Positions 59,207-64,000 of a stretch of 64,000 nt of DNA are shown piece after piece (positions within the stretch are counted from its first letter, which is position 1; each line of letters opens with the position of its first letter). Under the pieces are notes generated by a model. That model worked only from the letters and a program-made list of their open reading frames with translations, ran no database searches and was not told the origin of the DNA. This DNA comes from Goodfellowiella coeruleoviolacea. Its GTDB lineage: Bacteria; Actinomycetota; Actinomycetes; Mycobacteriales; Pseudonocardiaceae. The stretch is taken from contig NZ_JAMTCK010000004.1 in the NCBI RefSeq assembly GCF_024171785.1, positions 62,001 to 126,000 on the forward strand, written 5' to 3'. A program made the translations under genes and the position numbers.

Positions 59207-62200
59207 ATGACCGCACTCGCCAGGCTGAGCCTGGCCAACCGGGCTCTGATCGCGCTGGTCGCCGTGGTGGCGACCGCGTTCGGGGTCTATGCGATCCCGT
59301 CACTCAAACAACAGCTCTTACCCTCCCTGGAGTTCCCGGCCGCCGCGGTTGTCGCCCCCTACCAGGGCGCCTCAGCCGAGGTGGTCGAGCAGCAGGTGAG
59401 CCGGCCGATCGAGGAGGCGCTGCGCGGCGTGGCCGGGCTGACCACGGTCAGCTCCACCTCCCAGGACAGCATGGCCACGGTGCAGGCCTCGTTCGACTTC
59501 GGCACCGCCACCGACGACGTGGTCGGCAAGATGCAGCGCGCCGTGGACCGGATCAAGAGCCAGCTCCCCGACGGGGTCGAGCCCACCGTGGTCGCGGGCA
59601 GCACCGACGACCTGCCCGCCGTGACGCTGGCCGCCACCTCCGACGGCGACCCGCAGCAGCTGGCCGACCGGCTGGACCGGGTGCTGGTGCCCGCGCTGCA
59701 GGAGATCGACGGCGTGCGCGAGGCCAGCATCACCGGCGCCCGCACCCAGACCGTCACCATCACCGTGGACAACGCCGCGCTGGCCCGCGCCGGGCTCAGC
59801 GCCGCCAGCGTGACCAGCGCGCTGCAGGCCAGCGGCCGGCCGCTGCCCGCCGGCAGCGTCACCCAGGGCACGCAGAGCCTCACCGTCCAGGTCGGCGACC
59901 GGCTGACCAGCGTGGACCAGCTGCGCGACCTCTACCTGACACCGACCGCCACCGGCACCACCGCGCCCGGCGGCCGCACCGGCGCCCCCGCCGCCGTGCG
60001 GCTGGGCGACGTGGCCACGATCGAGCCGACCACGGCCGCGCAGACCTCGATCACCCGCACCGACGGCAAGGACAGCCTCGGCGTGTCCATCACCGTCACC
60101 CCGGACGGCAACGCCGTGGACGTCTCGCACGCCGTGCGCGACAAGCTGCCCGACCTGGCCGCCGCCCTGGGCGAGGGCGCCAAGCTGACCGTGGTGTTCG
60201 ACCAGGCGCCGTTCGTGGAGCAGTCCATCGAGGGACTGACCACCGAGGGCCTGCTCGGCCTGGTCTTCGCCGTGCTGGTGATCCTGGTGTTCCTGTTCTC
60301 GGTGCGCTCCACCCTGGTCACGGCCGTGTCCATCCCGCTGTCCGTGGTGATCGCCCTGATCGTGCTGTGGGCCGGCGACTACTCGCTGAACCTGCTCACC
60401 CTGGGCGCGCTGACCATCGCGGTCGGCCGGGTGGTCGACGACTCGATCGTGGTGCTGGAGAACATCAAACGCCACCTCGGCTACGGCGAGGACAAACGCC
60501 ACGCGATCATCACCGGCGTCCGCGAGGTGGCCGGCGCGGTCACCGCGTCCACCCTGACCACCGTGGCCGTGTTCCTGCCGATCGCCGCGGTCGGCGGCAT
60601 GGTCGGCGAGCTGTTCGCGCCGTTCGCCATCACCGTCACCGTGGCGCTGCTGGCCTCCCTGCTGGTCGCGCTGACCGTGATCCCGGTGCTGTCCTACTGG
60701 TTCCTCAAGCCGCCGGCGCCCGGCGCCGACCTGGCCGCCGTGCGCGCCCAGGCCGAGGAGCGCGAGCTGCGCAGCCCGCTGCAGCGCGCCTACATCCCGG
60801 TGCTGCGCTTCGTCACCCGCCGCCGGGCCGTCACCCTGGTGCTGGCCGCCGGTGTGCTCGCCGGCACGCTCGCCCTGGTGCCCAGGCTGGAGACCAACTT
60901 CATCGACCAGACCGGCCAGAACACCCTCAGCCTCAGCCAGGAACTGCCCGTGGGCACCAGCCTGGCCACCACCGACGAGGCCGCCAAGAAGGTCGAGGCG
61001 GTGCTCGCCGACACCGACGGCGTGCAGACCTACCAGGTGACCGTCGGCTCCGGCGGCGGCATGTTCGCCGGCTTCGGCGGTGGCGGCGGCAGCGCCGCCA
61101 AGGCCAACTACTCGGTCACCCTGACCGACGACGCCGACGCCGCCGAGGTGGAACGCGTGCTGCGCGAGCGCACCGCGACCCTCACCGACGCCGGCACGAT
61201 CACCATCGGCGCCGGCGGCGGGGGCGCCGGCTTCAACTCCGACCAGATCCAGGTCATCGTGTCCGCCGCCGACGACGCCGAACTGCGCACCGCCGCCGAC
61301 ACCGTGCAGCGGGCCATGGGCGAGATCACCGGGCTCACCGACGTGACCAGCGACCTGTCGGTCAGCGCGCCCCGGCTGGGCGTGCGGGTCGACCAGCAGG
61401 CCGCCGCCCGCCACGGGCTGACCGAGGCCACCGTGGGACAACTGGTCTCCCAGGCCTTCCGCGGCGCCACCGTCACCCAGCTCACCACCAACGGCGTGGA
61501 ACAGGACGTGGTGCTGCGCACCGGCACCGCCCCGACCACCCCGGACGAGCTGCGCGCCCTGCAACTGCCCACGGCGGCCGGACCGATCCGGCTGGACGCG
61601 GTCGCCGAAGTGTCCCAGGTGGACGGTCCGGTGCAGATCCGGCGGACCGACGGGGAACGCAGCGTCACGGTCAGCGGCAAGGCCAGCGCGCAGAACATCG
61701 GCGGCCTCACCACCGAGTTGCAGCGCAAGCTGGACGGCCTGCAGCTGCCGGGCTCGGCCAGCTACAAGCTCGGCGGCGTCAGCGCCAACCAGCAGGACGC
61801 GTTCGCCGACCTGGGCCTGGCCCTGCTGGTGGCCATCGCCATCGTGTTCGTCATCATGGTCGCCACCTTCCGCAGCCTGGTCCAGCCGCTGATCCTGCTG
61901 GTGTCCATCCCGTTCGCCGCCACCGGCGCCATCGGGCTGCTGCTGCTGACCGGCACCCCGCTGGGCGTGCCGGCGCTGATCGGCATGCTGATGCTGGTCG
62001 GCATCGTGGTGACCAACGCGATCGTGCTGATCGACCTGGTCAACCAGTACCGGGCGGACGGCATGAGCGTGCGCGAGGCCGTGATCGAGGGCGGCCGGCG
62101 CCGGCTCCGGCCGATCCTGATGACCGCCGCCGCCACCATCTGCGCGCTGGTGCCCATGTCCCTGGGGTTGACCGGCGGTGGCGGGTTCATCTCCCAGCCG

Positions 62201-62392
62201 CTGGCCGTGGTGGTGATCGGCGGCCTGATCAGTTCCACCCTGCTGACCCTGCTGCTGGTGCCCGCGCTGTACACCATCGTGGAGAACACCAAGGAGCGGA
62301 TGCGCCGGCGGCGCCAGCGCCGGCACGGCAACGTGTCCGATGTGGACAGTGAGGTGGACCGGGTGCCCGAACTGGCCGGGGCGCCCGAGTAG
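59207..62392 (+). CDS. RND-family efflux transporter (AcrB-like)
   Basis: A 1061-residue transporter with the RND layout: one N-terminal helix, a large extracytosolic loop, six helices, then the same again. The proton-relay Asp pair is present in GRVVDDSIVVLENIKRHLGY, as in AcrB helix 4. The start region NRALIALVAVVATAFGVYAI and LISSTLLTLLLVPALYTIVE near the end match HAE1-type pumps. A Gly-rich loop (GSGGGMFAGFGGGGGSAAKA) occurs in each half. No periplasmic adaptor or outer-membrane protein is encoded nearby, as expected for a monoderm host. The ATG at 59207 has GGGGG upstream. Confidence 0.92.
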   Translation: MTALARLSLANRALIALVAVVATAFGVYAIPSLKQQLLPSLEFPAAAVVAPYQGASAEVVEQQVSRPIEEALRGVAGLTTVSSTSQDSMATVQASFDFGTATDDVVGKMQRAVDRIKSQLPDGVEPTVVAGSTDDLPAVTLAATSDGDPQQLADRLDRVLVPALQEIDGVREASITGARTQTVTITVDNAALARAGLSAASVTSALQASGRPLPAGSVTQGTQSLTVQVGDRLTSVDQLRDLYLTPTATGTTAPGGRTGAPAAVRLGDVATIEPTTAAQTSITRTDGKDSLGVSITVTPDGNAVDVSHAVRDKLPDLAAALGEGAKLTVVFDQAPFVEQSIEGLTTEGLLGLVFAVLVILVFLFSVRSTLVTAVSIPLSVVIALIVLWAGDYSLNLLTLGALTIAVGRVVDDSIVVLENIKRHLGYGEDKRHAIITGVREVAGAVTASTLTTVAVFLPIAAVGGMVGELFAPFAITVTVALLASLLVALTVIPVLSYWFLKPPAPGADLAAVRAQAEERELRSPLQRAYIPVLRFVTRRRAVTLVLAAGVLAGTLALVPRLETNFIDQTGQNTLSLSQELPVGTSLATTDEAAKKVEAVLADTDGVQTYQVTVGSGGGMFAGFGGGGGSAAKANYSVTLTDDADAAEVERVLRERTATLTDAGTITIGAGGGGAGFNSDQIQVIVSAADDAELRTAADTVQRAMGEITGLTDVTSDLSVSAPRLGVRVDQQAAARHGLTEATVGQLVSQAFRGATVTQLTTNGVEQDVVLRTGTAPTTPDELRALQLPTAAGPIRLDAVAEVSQVDGPVQIRRTDGERSVTVSGKASAQNIGGLTTELQRKLDGLQLPGSASYKLGGVSANQQDAFADLGLALLVAIAIVFVIMVATFRSLVQPLILLVSIPFAATGAIGLLLLTGTPLGVPALIGMLMLVGIVVTNAIVLIDLVNQYRADGMSVREAVIEGGRRRLRPILMTAAATICALVPMSLGLTGGGGFISQPLAVVVIGGLISSTLLTLLLVPALYTIVENTKERMRRRRQRRHGNVSDVDSEVDRVPELAGAPE

Positions 62393-62410
62393 GTCGGGTT
62401 CGCGGAGCAG

Positions 62411-62448
62411 GCGCGGGGCGGTCCGGGAGAGTGCCGGCCGCCCCGCGC
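62411..62448. terminator. Bidirectional hairpin between RND and cutinase genes
   Basis: Perfect 11-bp arms GCGCGGGGCGG / CCGCCCCGCGC enclose 16 bases with an inner CCGG/CCGG pairing. The hairpin lies 18 bases after the RND stop and 14 bases before the cutinase stop of the opposite strand, so it can end both transcripts. Confidence 0.75.
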
Positions 62449-62462
62449 GTTGCCGGCGCCGG

Positions 62463-63218
62463 TCAGGACGCGGTGTAGCGCGCGGCGATGAACTCCGCCG
62501 CCGCCGGCACGCTGCCGTCGTAGGCGTAGCTGAGGTGGCCGTAGCCGGGGCCGGTCCCGGTGCCGCCGCACACCGAGTCGCCGCGGTTGCAGAACTCCAG
62601 CGACTTGGGCCCGTAGGTGGGGCTGGCCGTCGCGATGGTCCGGCCGGACAGGCCGAGCGGGTTGCCGAAGGCGATCACCGCGACCACCCGGGGCGCGAGG
62701 TCCGCCGGAATCGTGCCGCCCACGCCGAGCACGGTGCGGATGCCGATGGCGATGTCGGTGACGCTGGCCCCCTGCGAGTACCCGCCCACCGCGAACCTGG
62801 TGTCCGGGCACTGCGCGGCCACAGCCTTGATGTGGTTGCTCATGTCGGTGGCACCGGGGCCGGCGCTGGTCTGCGAGACGTTGGCCGCGTAGTTCACCGC
62901 GTAGGAGGCCACGCTGACCCCGGGCAGGGCGGACTTCACCGCCGAGACCAGCGGCGTTCCCGTGATGCCAAGGCCGGGCACCTCCCCGGTGCCGCGCGCG
63001 AACACCACCTCCAGGTCGGCGCAGGCCGCGCGGGTCGAGGCGGTGGAGGCGGTCGAGGAGGAGGGGGCCGCTGACGCGGGTGTCGCCGCGGACACGGCGG
63101 CGGTCACACCGACCAGGGCGAGCGCCGCGGCAGCGGCGGCGCGGCGCGACACCGGGCGGCCGGTGCGGGGCGTCGTCGAGTCACCGCGGCGCGGTGCGGG
63201 ACCACTGCTGTGGAGCAT
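62463..63218 (-). CDS. Secreted cutinase-family serine esterase
   Basis: A 251-residue exported esterase. The N-terminus has a long signal with a twin-Arg-like SRRAAAAAALALVGVTAAVS and cleavage after ATPASA. The cutinase fold shows ADLEVVFARGTGEVPGLGI, the nucleophile Ser in FAVGGYSQGASVTDIAI, and Asp and His in FCNRGDSVCGG and GYGHLSYAYDG. The disulphide-forming Cys are present. Actinobacterial members hydrolyse triglycerides, cutin-like polyesters or mycolate esters. The ATG at 63218 follows AGGAG. It is convergent with the RND transporter across a shared hairpin. Confidence 0.92.
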   Translation of the reverse strand: MLHSSGPAPRRGDSTTPRTGRPVSRRAAAAAALALVGVTAAVSAATPASAAPSSSTASTASTRAACADLEVVFARGTGEVPGLGITGTPLVSAVKSALPGVSVASYAVNYAANVSQTSAGPGATDMSNHIKAVAAQCPDTRFAVGGYSQGASVTDIAIGIRTVLGVGGTIPADLAPRVVAVIAFGNPLGLSGRTIATASPTYGPKSLEFCNRGDSVCGGTGTGPGYGHLSYAYDGSVPAAAEFIAARYTAS

Positions 63219-63776
63219 GCGTGACTCCTGTGTGTGGAAAGCGGATTCCTGGGCCCGCAGTATTGCCACGGTGAATAACCGGGTCAAGACCGGTTTCCAG
63301 CCGGTGGACGCCGTGCGATTGATCACCGAATGGGTGCGGGTGGCATTTGTGTCCCCGGCGGCTCGCCCGGTGAAGTCGCCTTTTGTGGTTGGTGGGTGGT
63401 GGAGCACCCCCGGTGCGGCCAGCCAGGCGGTGACCTGCGCGGCAACCCCGCGAGCGGGTGCCGGGCGAGGTGTGTGCCGTCGCCCTGGCTGATCGCCGAT
63501 TCCGTGTGCGGCTGCCCAATTGGTGGGGGTCGGCGGACGCGGCCGGCCGCGCGAAAACACGTGTTCTGGTCTGGACCGCCGGTGGTGTGGACACCTTTTG
63601 TCGGACTGTCCGCATTTCCGCGGAAATCGGGCCCGCACCGGCCGGTCGACCCGGTGTCGCCCGGTTCGGACGACGGCCCGCGTGCGCTGCCACACCGCGC
63701 CCCCGCACCGGTCAGCGGATGTCAGGCACCGGGGTGAGAATGCCATCGGCGACACCGCGACCGGGAAAGGCGTCTG
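63219..63776. other. Gene-free interval upstream of cutinase and ABM genes
   Basis: I find no credible gene in this 558-base divergent region. It is less uniformly GC-rich than its neighbours, with A/T-bearing patches near 63260-63300 and 63590-63620 (CCTTTTGTCGGACTGTCCGC) that could hold promoters. TCCGCATTTCCGCGGAA near 63610 contains a TTCCGCGGAA palindrome. Confidence 0.5.
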
Positions 63777-64000
63777 ATGAGTGGCTTCGGGCTGTACGTG
63801 AAGTTCGTGGCGCGGCCTGGGCAGCGCGCCGCCCTGGTCGACGTGCTGCTGACCGCGGCCGGGCAGACCGGTGCGGTGCCCGGCTGCCAGCTGTACGTGG
63901 TCAACGAGTCGGTGACCGAGCCGGACGTGGTGTGGGTGACCGAGGTGTGGGACAGCCAGGCCGAGCACGACGCGTCACTGACCGCGCCGGGCGCGGCCGA
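63777..64000 (+). CDS. ABM-domain (quinol monooxygenase-like) protein, 3' truncated by window
   Basis: The frame is open to the window end, giving 74 residues. It begins MSGFGLYVKFVARPGQRAAL and continues with AVPGCQLYVVNESVTEPDVV and WVTEVWDSQAEHDAS. This is the dimeric alpha/beta barrel fold of antibiotic-biosynthesis-monooxygenase (ABM) proteins, including YgiN-like quinol monooxygenases. The ATG at 63777 has GGGAAAGG six bases upstream. About 25-30 residues of a normal-length ABM protein are probably missing. Function beyond the fold is not shown. Confidence 0.85.
   Translation, partial: MSGFGLYVKFVARPGQRAALVDVLLTAAGQTGAVPGCQLYVVNESVTEPDVVWVTEVWDSQAEHDASLTAPGAA

Noticed and set aside
59372..62326. 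984-codon open frame antisense to the RND transporter
   Set aside because: It is a shadow of high-GC codon bias. Its translation is low-complexity (Gly/His/Gln-rich) without family motifs, while the sense strand encodes a complete RND protein.

Overview
The window is a very GC-rich, gene-dense actinobacterial chromosome segment. A pair of DUF397 and HTH/DUF5753 genes, ESX-type secretion accessory genes, frequent GTG/TTG starts and GTGA/ATGA overlaps point to Pseudonocardiaceae. The genus cannot be fixed from sequence alone. I see no rRNA, tRNA, CRISPR array, phage or transposase gene.

Layout. 0-9.5 kb: a DUF6223-like membrane protein cut by the window edge, a NarL-type two-component system, a large secreted GH2 beta-galactosidase with an inserted LamG domain, a TMEM175-like channel, an acyl-CoA synthetase and a GNAT. 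9.6-22.3 kb: an Rsm22-like methyltransferase with an MFS exporter, a Bcr/CflA exporter divergent from a MarR/DHA2-exporter pair, a Cys-rich MarR divergent from an azoreductase, a TPR membrane protein, a small secreted protein with a KefB-like antiporter, and a coupled 2-hydroxyacid oxidase and dehydrogenase.

22.3-30.0 kb is the most unusual region. It holds an EspG-like protein, a Gly-rich PPE-like protein, three intact DUF3558 lipoproteins, one intact and two broken copies of a small ESX-type protein, two truncated PPE-like starts, a duplicated and deleted gene tail and a 472-aa membrane protein. It reads as a repeated accessory module (small ESX protein, DUF3558, PPE-like) that has been duplicated and is decaying. 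Its base composition is visibly poorer in GC than its flanks. No ESX core machinery (Ecc genes, mycosin) lies in the window.

30.1-42.7 kb: an HTH/DUF5753-DUF397 pair divergent from two small unknown genes across two abutting palindromes, a terpene-cyclase-like repeat protein, an AraC regulator, an MGT glycosyltransferase and a PolA-like polymerase. Then comes an amidase with a small CxxC protein, divergent from an ArsR regulator translationally coupled to an unusual SRPBCC/AmiC-like fusion. This looks like an amide-sensing regulatory unit. An AraJ-type MFS follows.

42.7-64 kb: a proline catabolic locus (proline dehydrogenase, P5C dehydrogenase, divergent PucR regulator), a second YidC with DUF6412, an RpiR regulator divergent from an MFS-GAF-amidohydrolase operon, a DEDDh exonuclease, a GH16 glucanase, a uridine-kinase-like protein without a normal P-loop, a GDSL hydrolase, a GH20 hexosaminidase, a MarR divergent from an RND exporter, a cutinase and the start of an ABM monooxygenase.

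A 13-bp palindrome, GTCCAC(A/T)GTGGAC, recurs through the window (four perfect and about ten near copies, intergenic and intragenic), and a related repeat array sits at 42.55-42.70 kb.
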